This document shows, piece after piece, positions 1 through 11,500 of a stretch of DNA of 64,000 nucleotides. The DNA comes from Incurvaria masculella. Lineage: Eukaryota; Arthropoda; Insecta; Lepidoptera; Incurvariidae. The stretch covers positions 5,127,595 through 5,191,594 of the forward strand of contig OX335644.1 of NCBI GenBank assembly GCA_946894095.1, read 5' to 3'. How positions within the stretch are numbered: the first letter of the stretch is position 1; each line of letters starts with the position of its first letter. The notes under the pieces were generated by a model that was not told where the DNA came from, ran no database searches, and was given only the letters and a program-made list of their open reading frames with translations. A program made the translations under genes and the position numbers.

Positions 1-78
1 ATCTTCCCAAAGTACTCATAGGAGCCACGGAGGTGTCCATGATAGGAGCCTCCTCGTTATTTTCGGATTTACTTAATT

Positions 79-421
79 AGGGTTCCGTACCCAAAGGGTG
101 CCAACGGAACCCTATTACTAAGCCTCCGCTGTCCATCCGTCCGTCCGTCCGTCCGTCCGTCCGTCCGTCCGACCGTCCGTCCGTCTGTCACAGGGCTGTA
201 TCTCATGAACCGTAATAGGTAGGCAGCTAAAATTTTCACAGAATGTGTATTTATGTTGCCGCTATAACACCATATAGGTAAAAAAATTAAATAAAAAAAA
301 ATATACATACAAAATACAAATAGCCCCATACAAAAAGAACAATTTTTTTAGTTAAATTTTGTACGATGGTACGGAACCCTTCGTGTGCGAGTCCGATTCG
401 CACTTTGCCGGTTTTTTTTTT
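79..421 (-). repeat. Lepidopteran SINE-like repeat with CCGT microsatellite
   Basis: Read on the minus strand this begins with the CCGGCAAAGTGCGAATCGG-type head, passes a GGTTCCGTACC block, and ends with a second GGTTCCGTACCC block. The same repeat occurs in plus orientation at 61171-61447 and as a fragment near 48265. A run of CCGT units at 133-188 lies where other copies carry the purine-rich 'gacggacggaca' stretch. It sits in the intron or flank upstream of the neuropeptide exon. The open frame across it is repeat sequence, not a gene. Confidence 0.75.
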
Positions 422-458
422 GTATAATCTCCCTTTTCAATCCTCGTCGCTCTCACAG

Positions 459-702
459 TTCCCTTTTCACGCGTCGTCCCCCTCTGCAATACTCGACTCT
501 GGGATGTTCCAGCACCGGCCTGAGCGCCGACCGCTTCTACAAGCGAAACTTCGACGAGATCGACCACACCGGCTTCGGCACGTTCCTCAAGCGGTCGCCG
601 CCGGGGTCGGGCGAGCGCGACTCCGCGCCCTCCGCCGCCGCCGCCGACCTCTACCCGCTGCCGCCCTACGCGCTCCGCTTCTACGACAGGGACTTCTACT
701 GA
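459..702 (+). CDS. Orcokinin-type neuropeptide precursor, last coding exon (partial)
   Basis: The frame ends at TGA 700-702 and reads ...ADRFYKR-NFDEIDHTGFGTFL-KR-S..., a 14-residue peptide bracketed by Lys-Arg cleavage sites. The NFDEID start followed by a Gly-Phe-Gly segment is the hallmark of orcokinins, secreted neuropeptides cut from a prepropeptide by prohormone convertases. The rest of the exon is an Ala/Pro/Tyr-rich tail ending FYDRDFY. The signal peptide and the other peptides must lie on exons left of the window. The acceptor is uncertain: a pyrimidine-rich AG at 457-458 gives the coordinates used, and an AG at 511-512 would give a shorter exon. GC content is far above the flanking DNA, as expected for an exon. 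Identity rests on the single peptide. Confidence 0.68.
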
Positions 703-853
703 GCCCGCACTCGGAACGCACCCGGCGAGCCAGCGACCAAGGAAGGATAGGAGCCAAACATCAAACTAAAAAAAAACGAATTTACACAGCGATACTATAA
801 ATAAATTCGACATACAATTAAACTGTTCACGTCGTGACGGCGTAGCCACTTTT
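703..853 (+). other. 3' UTR of the neuropeptide gene
   Basis: AT-rich sequence after the stop with an AATAAA at 800-805, about 100 bases downstream. This is a plausible polyadenylation signal for the preceding exon. Confidence 0.5.
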
Positions 854-1020
854 GACCGACTTAAAAAAGGAGGAGGCTCTCAATTAGTCTGGATGTTTTT
901 TTGTGCATGTTACTCGATATATCCGTAAATTGTCAACCGATTCGCATAATTCTTTATCTCATCAGTATCTCAGAATGGTCCTTAAAAAAAATCACGAAAA
1001 TAGTGATTGAAGTCGGTTAA
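854..1020. mobile_element. Short lepidopteran element with ACCGACTT / AAGTCGGTT ends
   Basis: The segment starts with ACCGACTTAAAAAAGGAGGA and closes with the inverted GAAGTCGGTTAA, so it has short inverted termini and no coding capacity. Partial relatives are seen at about 25170-25430 and 55440-55512. It is probably a non-autonomous DNA element or a fold-back repeat common in moth genomes. Confidence 0.6.
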
Positions 1021-1099
1021 ATGTTTTTTTAAAACGGTGTTAAACATAAAATGTCGCTAACACAGTCGAGTTAATAGGCTTACGAATTCGCTCACTACT

Positions 1100-1387
1100 G
1101 AGTCTCTATTACGAGTTACGAATCACTTATTGAAAATTAGCTAAAATCATCGATGCGGCATTTAATAGAGCCGGCATTTTAAGGATACACTAAATCGCCC
1201 GTTCACGGAATTTTATCTCTATGTAGAAATTTGACATAATATAATTTTGTTGAAAATATGTATTTACACAAATATAAAAATCCGTGGACGAGCGATTTAG
1301 TGTCTCCTGGAAATGCCTGCTCTATTCAATTATGTAAACCTGTGGTATCGATGATCTTAGCTACTCGTAACTCGTAATAGAGGCTCT
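1100..1387. repeat. Long inverted repeat (fold-back element)
   Basis: The left arm (about 1100-1210) and right arm (about 1280-1386) are imperfect reverse complements. Both contain GAGnCTCTATTACGAGTTACG, ATCATCGAT, AATAGAGC and GACACTAAATCGC-like blocks in mirrored order. The AT-rich loop between them codes for nothing. It is most likely a MITE-type fold-back; I could not assign a superfamily or target-site duplication. Confidence 0.65.
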
Positions 1388-2994
1388 GATGTTCTCGAAC
1401 TTAAACGTCTTAACGTATGTCGACGAAAATTCGATGTTGCTCGTCCCGAATTCGTAAACGAACGAACTACTGTCAGTGCTTTTCCACTGACTCGAGGCTA
1501 CGCTGCCGCCATACGAATGTGTTTCGATCGCCACTCACGCTCTTCCTTGCTCGCTGTGTCAAGCTCCCGAATCTCGTGTTTGGTTGTTTTTAATGGTTCC
1601 GTCATTCATATATCGGTGTTAATTGTTAAGGAGAGAGAGTTTTATCCAAATGAATTGTTAAGTATAAGGCGCGGGCATATACATAAAATATTATTAATAA
1701 CAAACAGTATTAATACTCAATTAAAATCAATGTCAAATTCTACATACACTAAAATATTTGTTTAAGTAAAATGTATTAAGACCTAGGATATTGCATTCTA
1801 CTAAATGTTTTCATTGTATGTATGCTGCTATCTTGGCATTGTACAGAGGGATAAATTATGCTAAACAATATGTATACCCATTGGAATCTCACAGGAAATA
1901 AAATTTTCTGATTTCGATATCTCACTAGTTACAATTATTTTCCTACACTATCCGAAAATTAAACAAAACTGTTCAGAGATTATACCTGTATTGTTTTATA
2001 TTTACGTAGCTACAGTTCTACATTTATTCCATTCACCACACTATTTATTAGACCAGCGCTTCCCAAAAGGTTGTCCGCGGAGTCGTGGGTTTATTGGAAA
2101 GTTTTCCGCAGCATTTCCGAGAGTTATGGTAAAGGCGAAGAAACCAGCAGACAAAATTTAGCTTTTTCGAAGAAAATGAGTTACAACTAACCCCGAATAT
2201 GGAACAATCATTAGCACAGTAACATTGGTGTGCTGTGTGGGTTCCGGCAAGTAAAATGGGTCCACTGCATTTCTTCCCGTGAATCCCGGGACAACATAAA
2301 TTTAAAACAGATCATTTAAATTTGAATGACATATGAACTGGACTTAAAAATTAATACCCAGAAAAGAAGGCGATTATCGTGCTACTTCCTTTTGTGACAA
2401 CTTGCCGACTTACCGACATTAGATGAATAAGGAATTCTTCATCAAATTGCGATACGGTTATTTCAGCTCACGCTACACCAAAAAGTTCAGAAATAAAAGA
2501 TTCAGTAGGCCTATTGTTGGAATTCCGTACTCAGGAATCACCAATCTCTTTTATGGCGATTGTCAAAGCAATTTTCTCGATCTTTCCGCCTGGAAAACTA
2601 CTTTGACAGCCGCTATTAAATCAGTTTTCTTGACTAAACAGTGCCTGATTCCTGAGCAGGGAATTAAAGCTTCGTATTAGACATAAAACCTAAAGAACTA
2701 TTATGAGTAACTATTTTGTTCACATTAAATAGTTACGTGCACATTTTTTAAGTTAATAATATTAATATTTCTTCTCAAACTTTTCGAACTTATAAACATT
2801 ACAACATGTAAACAGGGTTTTAGAAAAAAGCTAAAAGAAATAACTTTGTTATATTCGAGATGTGCATTGCCCACAGCTTATTGACCAGGCAGTACCATTA
2901 CTGCCAGGTCTAAGTTGACTTATTTGTAGTTTGCTTCCAATCCCTCGCAAATAAATCAAGGGTTATGAGCTCTTAGCAGCATGCAAATAATAAA
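1388..2994. other. Intergenic, no gene recognised
   Basis: AT-rich sequence with only short chance frames. A stretch near 2053 (CAGCGCTTCCCAA) resembles the end of a hAT element, but no partner terminus was found. Confidence 0.5.
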
Positions 2995-3300
2995 CAATTT
3001 CGTAGAAGCTCTACGACATTCCGTAGCAGCGGTATAGAGAATACAGCTTTAATTTTGTAGAGGCTCCACGATATTCCATAGCAGCGATCGAGCGAGGACA
3101 GCTTTAATTTCGTAGAGGCTCTACGACATTCCGTAGCAGGGCACGAAGGAGAACAGCTTTAATTTCACAGGGGATCTGCGAAATTCCGTTCAGCGCACGA
3201 AAGTGAACCGCTTTCATTTCGTAGAGGCTCCACGATATTCCATAGCAGGCAATCGCGCGAGGACAGCTTTCATTCGTAGACGCTCTACATAATACTATCT
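2995..3300. repeat. Diverged monomers of the 54-bp satellite
   Basis: About five and a half degraded units of 50-58 bases carry the same core as the array downstream: 'ttcgtagaggctctacgacattccgtagcag', split here by substitutions and indels. They are separated from the homogeneous array by about 140 bases holding two copies of the 13-base near-palindrome CGAGAACTTCTCG (3318-3330 and 3409-3421). Confidence 0.75.
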
Positions 3301-3439
3301 ACTCAGGAAACCGAAAGCGAGAACTTCTCGTGTTCGATTCTGTAAACTTTATGAAGAAATAAAAATATGCCTACATTTTTTCTGCATAGAGTTTGACAGG
3401 AGCAAAAACGAGAACTTCTCGCTTTCGCTTTTATGAGTA

Positions 3440-4617
3440 GACCCCCAGCTTTCATTTCGTAGAGGTTGTATGACATTCCGGGAGCGCTCGAGAGAATACG
3501 CTTTCATTTCTTGGAGGCTGTACGACATTACGTAACAGCGCTCGAGAAAATACTCTTTCATTTCGTGGAGGCTGTACGACATTCCGTAACAGCGCTCGCG
3601 AGAATACTCTTTCATTTCGTGGAGGCTGTACGACATTACGTAACAGCGCTCGAGAGAATACTCTTTCATTTCGTGGAGGCTGTACGACATTCCGTAACAA
3701 CGCTCGAGAGAATACTCTTTATTTCGTGGAGGCTGTACGACATTCCGTAACAACGCTCGAGAGAATACTCTTTCATTTCGTGGAGGCTGTACGACATTAC
3801 GTAACAGCGCTCGAGAGAATACTCTTTCATTTCGTGGAGGCTGTACGACATTCCGTAACAGAGCTCGAGAGAATACTCTTTGATTTCGTGCAGGCTGTAC
3901 GACATTACGTAACAGCGCTCGAGAGAATACTCTTTCATTTCGTGCAGGCTGTACGACATTCCGTAACAGCGCTCGAGAGAATACTCTTTCATTTCGTGGA
4001 GGCTGTACGACATTTCGTAACAGCGCTCGAGAGAATACTCTTTCATTTCGTGGAGGCTGTACGACATTTAGTAACAGCGCTCGAGAGAATACTCTTTCAT
4101 TTCGTGGAGGCTGGACGACATTCCGTAACAGCGCTCGAGAGAATACTCTTTCATTTCGTGGAGGCTGTACGACATTCCGTAACAGCGCTCGAGAGAATAC
4201 TCTTTCATTTCGTGGAGGCTGGACGACATTCCGTAACAGCGCTCGAGAGAATACTCTTTCATTTCGTGGAGGCTGTACGACATTCCGTAACAGCGCTCGA
4301 GAGAATACTCTTTCATTTTGTGGAGGCTGTACGACATTTCGTAACAGCGCTCGAGAGAATACTCTTTCATTTCGTGGAGGCTGGACGACATTCCGTAACA
4401 GCGCTCGAGAGAATACTCTTTCATTTCGTGGAGGCTGTACGACATTCCGTAACAGCGCTCGAGAGAATACTGTTTCATTTCGTGGAGGCTGTACGACATT
4501 TCGTAACAGCGCTCGAGAGAATACTCTTTCATTTCGTGGAGGCTGTACGACATTCCGTAACAGCGCTCGAGAGAATACTCTTTCATTTCGTGGAGGCTGT
4601 ACGACATTTCGTAACAA
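3440..4617. repeat. 54-bp tandem repeat array, about 22 units
   Basis: Near-identical 54-base units run head to tail; one unit is one base short near 3726 and the first is truncated. Most changes fall at two positions: TGTACGAC versus TGGACGAC, and CATTCCG versus CATTACG versus CATTTCG. These variants alternate along the array (A/C in the left part, a g-C/t-C/t-T pattern in the right part), so it grew by duplicating blocks of two or three units. Each unit holds AGCGCT and CTCGAG palindromes. Because 54 is divisible by three, several frames on both strands stay open for hundreds of codons; this is a consequence of the period, not evidence of a protein. Confidence 0.95.
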
Positions 4618-4983
4618 AACGCAGACTGTAATATTTCACCAGATAAAGTGTTTTATAAGCAACAATTACTGTGAAGTATTGTCAAACGACAAACTAAGTG
4701 AATGGGTAAATTTTTAACAAAAATAGTACTCTATTGTTCTTTCGTTAGTTAATTTAACTAAGTACTTTATTTCAAAACTAGCCTTCCTCTACTTTGCCGT
4801 TTGACATTACTTTATTGAATGTATTCCTTATGAGCGACACTATTAGTATGGTGCAATTAGCCTAAACAACAGCCTAACTTCAACATCTAAGATATAATTC
4901 CAGCTACAAATTGTTTTATACAGTCCACATATTGTTTGGTAAAATGTTGCACCATTTTTAGCGTCGGGTTTGGGGGGAGAAGG

Positions 4984-5442
4984 GGGAGAAGTTGGAAGTT
5001 ATCAGTTTTGCTCAAATATTTCAAAAACTATGTGGTTCACCGCAAAAATGATGAAAACAAAAATTATCTACATTAAATTCCTAACAAAATGGTCTTTGGC
5101 ATAATCTTACTAAAGTAAACAATTCCAGAGCTACGGAGGGTGTAATGTAGCAATTGTTCGTTTTCGGAAATATGACATTTTCACGAATCTTTTTCCAACC
5201 GTACTCGAATAGAACTTGAAGAGTTTTGTCGTGATGAAGTAATATTTTCCTAAAATAAAAAAAAACAACAATTGCTAATTTACACCCATTTGTAACTCTG
5301 GAACCGTTCACTTTATCAATATAATTCTGCAGACAATTTTTGTTTCCAATTAAATGTAGATTATTTTTGTATTTGGCACTTTTGCGCTAGATCGCATAGT
5401 TTTGGAAATATTTAAGAAAAACTGATAAATTCCAACTTCTCC
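4984..5442. repeat. Long inverted repeat (fold-back/MITE-like)
   Basis: The left arm starts GGAGAAGTTGGAAGTTATCA and the right arm ends with its diverged reverse complement. Matching blocks continue inward for about 175 bases (ATCTACATT, TCCAGAG, TAGCAATTGTT) to a loop of roughly 105 bases near 5160-5270. There is no coding potential. The flanking bases give no clear target-site duplication. Confidence 0.7.
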
Positions 5443-6104
5443 TAACGTTATCCTTCGTCACTCATTGGCTGCGGAACTTATTAAAACTTTAGAAAGAAAA
5501 AAAACGGCGTCGCGGCCGTGGCGGGATCACGAACACAAGTTTAATTTTACATTTACGCTAGAGATTCACAAACTTTAATCGACATCGATAGGTGTATCGA
5601 CATATAATTGTGAATGTCTGAATGTTTGCTTTTTAGCTACTTATATTCTGAATTGAGCCGTGAGCTACTTTTCAGAAATTTTGTGCTACTTTATAAATAT
5701 ATTATGTTTGTAATTAGACGTTAGTATTGCAAGTTTGTAAGAAAACCTTATCATTTGGCCATTTCCGCTCGCACGTCCGTCCTTGTGTCACAACCTTGTG
5801 GTTTTTTAACATTTTAATAATATTCGGAGACATGTAAAATTATCTAAACCACGATAATCGGTGATAATTAAATTTTTAGAAAGAAAAAAAAGTTTCCTAA
5901 AAGTTTTTTTTTCCAAAAAGTTAATTGATACTTAAAATAAAATTGGAATTTCTCATCTTATTATGAGCCATACAGCCAGGAATAAAACCTATTTTAATGT
6001 TTCTAACATAACATCGCGTCGATTGAAAGATGATCGAGGCTGCAAATAAAAATGTCTGTGTTGGAAAATGCAATGTAGTCATGCAATTCCAAGAAGATTG
6101 TGTT
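5443..6104. other. Intergenic, no gene recognised
   Basis: AT-rich DNA with short chance frames only; no exon-like composition and no clear repeat boundary. Confidence 0.45.
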
Positions 6105-6620
6105 GGAGAGACTTCCATACCAGGTTACGTACCAGAGGTCTCGATTCAAATCCCCGCCCCGTTCATGCACCACTATATTTCACTTTCTGAGTTGGATAAG
6201 TGAATTTCGTCACGAATGCGATATGTTACATAACTATCAATAAGTACAAACATATATTTTTGAATATTTCTATGAATTTAGACGAATATTAAATTAAGCC
6301 GTGTAATATACGGAAGGTTCTGGAATGGCACCTAGTTTCCTTGTGGTGGGTTAGGTTTATATCATGACAGTAGGTGTGGTATTAGCCATCCATATCCAGT
6401 TCCATAAAACATACTTTGCCATACATTTGATAAAAAGTGGTTGCAGCCGCAACGAAAAATGTTCGTGTTTTCCATTCAATTCAATGTACCTATGCTCATA
6501 TAAATGAAAACAGGTCCTTGCATGACGCCTAATTTATTTGGGATGTTCTTTGGGATGTGTTGAGAGCTGATGACAGTAGGTGTAATATTGATATTAGTCA
6601 TCACTGTCCAATCGTGGAGA
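6105..6620 (+). repeat. Degraded SINE fragments (tRNA-head family)
   Basis: 6125-6215 matches the head region of the SINE seen complete at 37958-38360 (GTACCAGAGG, a B-box-like GATTCAAATCC, ATTTCGTCACGAATGCG). 6312-6420 and about 6450-6620 match its 3' part (GGTATTAGCCATCCATATCC and CATTCAATTCAATGTA). The pieces are diverged and in one orientation, so they are old nested or broken insertions. Confidence 0.6.
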
Positions 6621-6654
6621 ATGTCTGGCGCGGCAACGAAACCCCTTTCGTTTT

Positions 6655-7150
6655 CGTTTCACCATAACATGGCTACTGCACTCTAGATTTACTCCAAACG
6701 AGAGAACTCCTCTACGGTCAACAGCACAGACACGAAATTTTGTATACCCATTCAATTATGATAAACATTAGGCTGAGATAAATAGTCGTAACAGAAACTA
6801 AGACTAACGGAAAGTAGTACTTTGTGAAGCCACTTTGCATTACTTTGAGATTTCGTCCATACAAAATGTGTCAAAGTGACGTCACAAAGTACTACTTTTC
6901 GTTAGCCTTAGTTTTTCTTACGACTATTTATCTCAGCCTTAGTGTCACCATGACATGACTACTGCAATCAAGGTTGGCTCCAAATGAGGGAGCTCCTCAA
7001 CGGTCAACAGCAAAGTCGAGAAATGTTATATAAGCATTCAATTATAATAACCCATTCTTATGTGTCACCATGACATGGCTACTGCACTTAAAATTGGCTC
7101 CAAACGAGGGAACTCAATAGTCACATAGCACAAACACAATAATGTGTATT
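6655..7150. repeat. Three-copy tandem repeat of about 114-122 bases
   Basis: Three diverged copies begin with TCACCATGACATGGCTACTGC-like sequence at about 6659, 6944 and 7066 and share GCTCCAAACGAGGGAACTC and CATTCAATTATAAT blocks. The first two copies are separated by the TTA-flanked MITE at 6771-6938; removing it restores the period. Confidence 0.7.
6771..6938. mobile_element. Harbinger-like MITE, copy 1
   Basis: A 168-base near-palindrome beginning GGCTGAGATAAATAGTCGTA and ending with its reverse complement, flanked on both sides by TTA. Inner blocks are AGTAGTACTTTGTGA and its mirror. The TTA duplication and short inverted ends fit PIF/Harbinger non-autonomous elements. Relatives lie at 22037, 22460, 40211, 55515 and 55686. 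Confidence 0.75.
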
Positions 7151-8541
7151 TGTAAAATGTTTATTATTATTGTTAAATCGATTTTCAATCGATAATCGAG
7201 AGAGCTCAGGGGCTCATTATACAAAGGACTATTGGGTATGGTAATCTGGGGTCTGCGAATTTCTAGCTTATGATTTTTTCAATTTCTATCTAAAAACTTA
7301 GATCATCTAAGATAAAAAAGGGCTTTTTTTCTATTTAGCGGATGTCAGCTCGCAAGCGACTCACCGACGGAAGTGAGATTATTTTGGTTGTTTTCGAGAA
7401 ACGCGCTCTGATCCATTCGCCAAGGGGTAAAAATTACGGGCTCTGTTCGGGCTGCTTGCTCTGAGCCACTCTGAGCAGGAAAGTGCAAGAAAAAGCGTTT
7501 TAGCTAACGGATTGACAGTTTTCAGATCGGCCGTTTTCGCTGAACAATAGAACTGTTCGGAATCGCTTGGAATCACTCCTTTCTGTTCTATCATGCGAAC
7601 TGGAATCGCGGAATGGAATCAAAACTGTCAGCTGTCAGCGAGTTTGATCGCTCGTTATTTGTCTTTCGACAAATCGTTTGATTGTGCGTTTGATGTTGTT
7701 GATAATCTTTTGCGACTTTACGATGCTGGCTTCCAAAATGAATCCGTCACACATATGTCAAACTATGCGTCAAACAAATGGAATGGATGTCAAATGGTTG
7801 AGGCGTTCGGGCTGTCGGAGCATGAAATCTTGCATTGTGCTGTTCCGCCTGGTTCTGTTCTGTACCGAACAGAATGGAACCGTTTTCGCTAACAGTGACA
7901 GCTCCGTGTACCTTCCTCGGCCGTTTTGCCATCACTCCTTTGCACCGGATGAGCCGGAGCAAAATCTCTCAACTGTCACTTTTGACGTGGATCATCAATT
8001 CAATATAGGCGAGTTGGTGACCCACGTGTAAGGTCATTTCGAGTTGAATTTTATATCGATTGGAAATTAGTTGAGTTTTTAATAAATTTAAATAGAAATT
8101 ACACATTTCCCTTATGAGATTAGAAGGACTTTTATTTGTGTAATGTCAAAGTAACTTTCTGCTCTGCACTTTTTTCGTTTTGGCGTTCTGACTGGAAAGT
8201 TGCTCTGAGCGATTCTTCCCGATTCCGTTCTGTAACGGACAGTACGGGGCGGGATGGAATCACGTTTGCCCGAACAAACCTTCTAATACACATTATCTAT
8301 TCTGTGACTCAAATGTCAAAGTTGAGAGATGTGCCCTGTAGGTTGCTTGCTCTATTTTTGTAGAAGTTTAGAATCGTGGGAAAATATCTGTGATGAAATG
8401 TTGGAGCCTGCAGTAAATATAAATTTCCATTGAAAGCATATATTTGGAATTGCGAAGTCCAAATTAGGCGTGTACTCCGCGTGTTAGCACTGGTCAGTCG
8501 TCAAAAGTGTTTTGCTGGACCTTCTATTGTGACCAGCCAAA
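7150..8541. other. Region upstream of MED1
   Basis: This should contain the MED1 promoter and 5' UTR, but I see no convincing TATA box or initiator. Moderately GC-rich stretches at 7360-8030 and 8140-8290 share words such as GGAATC, GTTCTG and CTGTCA and may be an unclassified repeat. The frames there (up to 117 codons) overlap on both strands and look non-coding. Confidence 0.4.
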
Positions 8542-11500
8542 ATGAGCGCAAGTGTGGCTGTGAACGGGCTCGGAGCGGCGGCAATGGCAGTGAAACCAGA
8601 CAAGAGCAAGGAGCTGCAAATGGAGATCCTGATGGAGAAACTTCGTTCCAAGACCTCCCAGTACAAAAATCTTGCTGAGACTTCCAAAGCCGTCCGGATG
8701 AACATGCTGGTATAGTAACCAGAACTATCAGAGCACCTAGTACACTTGTCGAGGGCCCATTGGTACTCCGTCTCCTTAGAAGATTGCTGGATGGATAGGA
8801 TGAAAAACTGACCTTTTTAGGAGCTGGCATAGAATTCATATTTTTTGCGGAAAAACCCCTTTATTTTCAAACAATGGATGCACGTGGGCTGGAAATTTAG
8901 AAGATGCATAGGACTAAGGAACTTATTATCAAAAATACTTTTTTGCAGAAAACTTATGCTTTCAGAGTTTGTTCTTTGAGATACCCATATAGAAAGAATT
9001 ATAGCATAGAGAAAGAAAGCAATAGAAATTATTGATATTTAAAAGTCTTATATATGTATGCCGATAGCCGATCGTAAAATTAAGCTTATCATGAGGCGCG
9101 ATGGTGATTTTGACTAATCTGTGATGATGTCTGCAAGTATAGATCGACTTGTGCTGCCCTGACATGGAACGGTTAGGTTAAGGTTAAATCATAGATATGC
9201 TATGCTCCGCATCTTCTAACGGTACACCTTAGCCTAAGCGGTGCATTTAGGAACCCGCATGTCTGCTTTGCAGCCATTATTCAAGGTGATCTAAAATAAA
9301 ATAACCAAGGTTTATTTGTAGGCGGCAGCGCTTACTTTTACTAACTGTACCGAATGTGGTATTTCCTGCAACTATAGGACTACTTGGCATCACGGTATAT
9401 CGCCGGAGGAGCGACCAATAGAATAAAATCCTTGAGAACCAATTACTCGATTTAGATGCGGATTGTTCCTACGTCTAGCCTGATTCTACTAAAAACTTAT
9501 AGGCTACATAATATAACGCTTTATTACCAGAAGTGTGAGCAGTGAGTGTTAAAGTCTTATAACTTGCGAACCACTTACCTGATTTATGTGCGTTTTTTAT
9601 CAATGTATAGCATCTCTGGGAGCAGTCAGGTTCGAGATGGGTTACTGTTTTCAATGTTGAGGCTGGATGTGGGTTGGAGTCCACGCAAAACTTACCTACT
9701 TTACACGTTACTTACTAGGTAAGCAATGTAGCAGTGAAAGTGCAGAAAGGTTCTGGCGGCAAATGTTTTTTTTTTTTTAAATAGCCACCAAATGTCAAAC
9801 AAGCTCTAAATGGGAATTATTGGATGTTTCTCATTAAATCATGCTATTTCGGCTCGAACGATCTTGAATAAATTTGGTAGATGGACCTGGACCAGTTTGA
9901 CCCTATTTTGGACAAGTCATGTAGGCTACTTTTAATCCATGAGATAATTTAGCCGACACTAACCCGAGCGGAGCCGGGTACCGCAGCTAGTTAAACATAA
10001 ACTCGTTTCAAACTCAGGCTCTCATAAATTGAAAGTTAAGAAAATTGTATACCGCTAAAGTCTTCATTCCCCTTAAAGGGAAAATTCGCTCAATGATAGT
10101 ATTTAATCTTTGATGATAGTAAATAATGTTACAAACTGCAGTTATACGAAATATAAACATATTACAAAGTTTTAACTTTGTTTAGGACAAACGATGGGCA
10201 GTGGACAGCGCCGACCGAGCTATCCTGCAGCGTTGCCTGGACAGTTTGCAGCACTGCATCCACGTCGGTTCGCTGCAGAGTCTCAAGGAGCGACTCGAGT
10301 GCCTTTCTCGCCAGCTTGGGTAACTAATACACTACAACCTATTGGAGCAATATTCAATGACCAGTAACCTATCAGTTGTTATTGTCAAGATGTTACCCGA
10401 TAAAAAATAAATAAAAACTTATTCTTATTAATTTGCTTTACGCTAATAATTTCGGTAATATGAACACTGCATGAGTAAATCATTTTCCATACTAATTTAT
10501 TCCTGTCTTTTCTTAATAACTATCATTTTTTAGGCTGAAATTCATGGTTGGATCGTCAGGTGAAGACCTTTTCATATCGTCCGACATGTTCTACCTGGAG
10601 ATATTGCTTGAGGCCTCTGGGAAGGTGAAGGATGTCAAGATTCACCATGAAGGAAAGGTAAAACATCTATTGTTTTAGCCGTGAATTCGATTAAAGTCTG
10701 ATCGGTCTGGCAAGGGGTCTCATGTCTGCAATTAAGGTGGGCCATTCCGCTCAACTCCCCATACAAACGGGGAAAGAAGATCACGCCCATATTTATTGTC
10801 AGAGATCCAAAATTTTGCTCAAAATAGCTTTATTTGATCGAACTAGATGTCTGATGACCGTTGGCATTGTACTATTGTGTTTGGTTTCTAATTTATAAGG
10901 TCTAAAAGTTCGAATTTTTCGCGTGTTTTATACATTAACTTTGGAGGTGGATTACTCAACGATAAAATCAATACATCTTAAAAAGATTAGTCATCAGACA
11001 TAGCTTGTTTCATGTAAATTTTTAATCAATTTAGTTTTTGTTAGATTTTTTACTACACCGGTTGTGGTTTACTTTTAGCTAGAAGTCGTTTTGTAATTAA
11101 AAATTTCGTAAATCTTAAGAAATCATACACTATACACATTGTCTTTTTTGTGTACATGTTGCATCTTCCTCATCACGGATTTTTTTGAAACAGAGGAGGT
11201 CCCAGGGTGCAACAGCACGGTTTTGTACCGTGCACGCAAATGAGTTAGTCCCGCCGGGAAGGGACACCTTAAATGAAGACTACCTTTGGAAATGTGATAG
11301 CAAAGTAAAAACAAATTATTTTAATAAACTTAGGGAGCGTTCAGAAATCACGTGACCGCTTAGGGCGAGGGAGGGTTCCGACTCTCGGTCACGCCTGGTC
11401 ACGATGCCGGTCCAAGTCACGTGATGGAACGCAACGAAGCCGAATCGTGCCAACATTTGATAACAAAAGTAACTAGAATATTTTGCATACGTATAGTCAA

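Noticed and set aside
2053..2110. hAT transposon terminus
   Set aside because: The CAGCGCTTCCCAA start is suggestive, but no inverted partner or 8-bp duplication was found.
3318..3330. Heat-shock element
   Set aside because: GAA and TTC are separated by one base, not the two required by the nGAAnnTTCn pattern.
3349..4617. 422-codon minus-strand and 301-codon plus-strand frames
   Set aside because: They are the 54-bp satellite read in frame. Several frames on both strands are open because the period is a multiple of three, and single-base indels shift between them.
3440..4617. CRISPR-like array
   Set aside because: Units abut with no variable spacers, and the genome is eukaryotic.
7593..8031. 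Overlapping frames of 99 and 117 codons upstream of MED1
   Set aside because: Overlapping frames on both strands, no family resemblance, no splice links to MED1.
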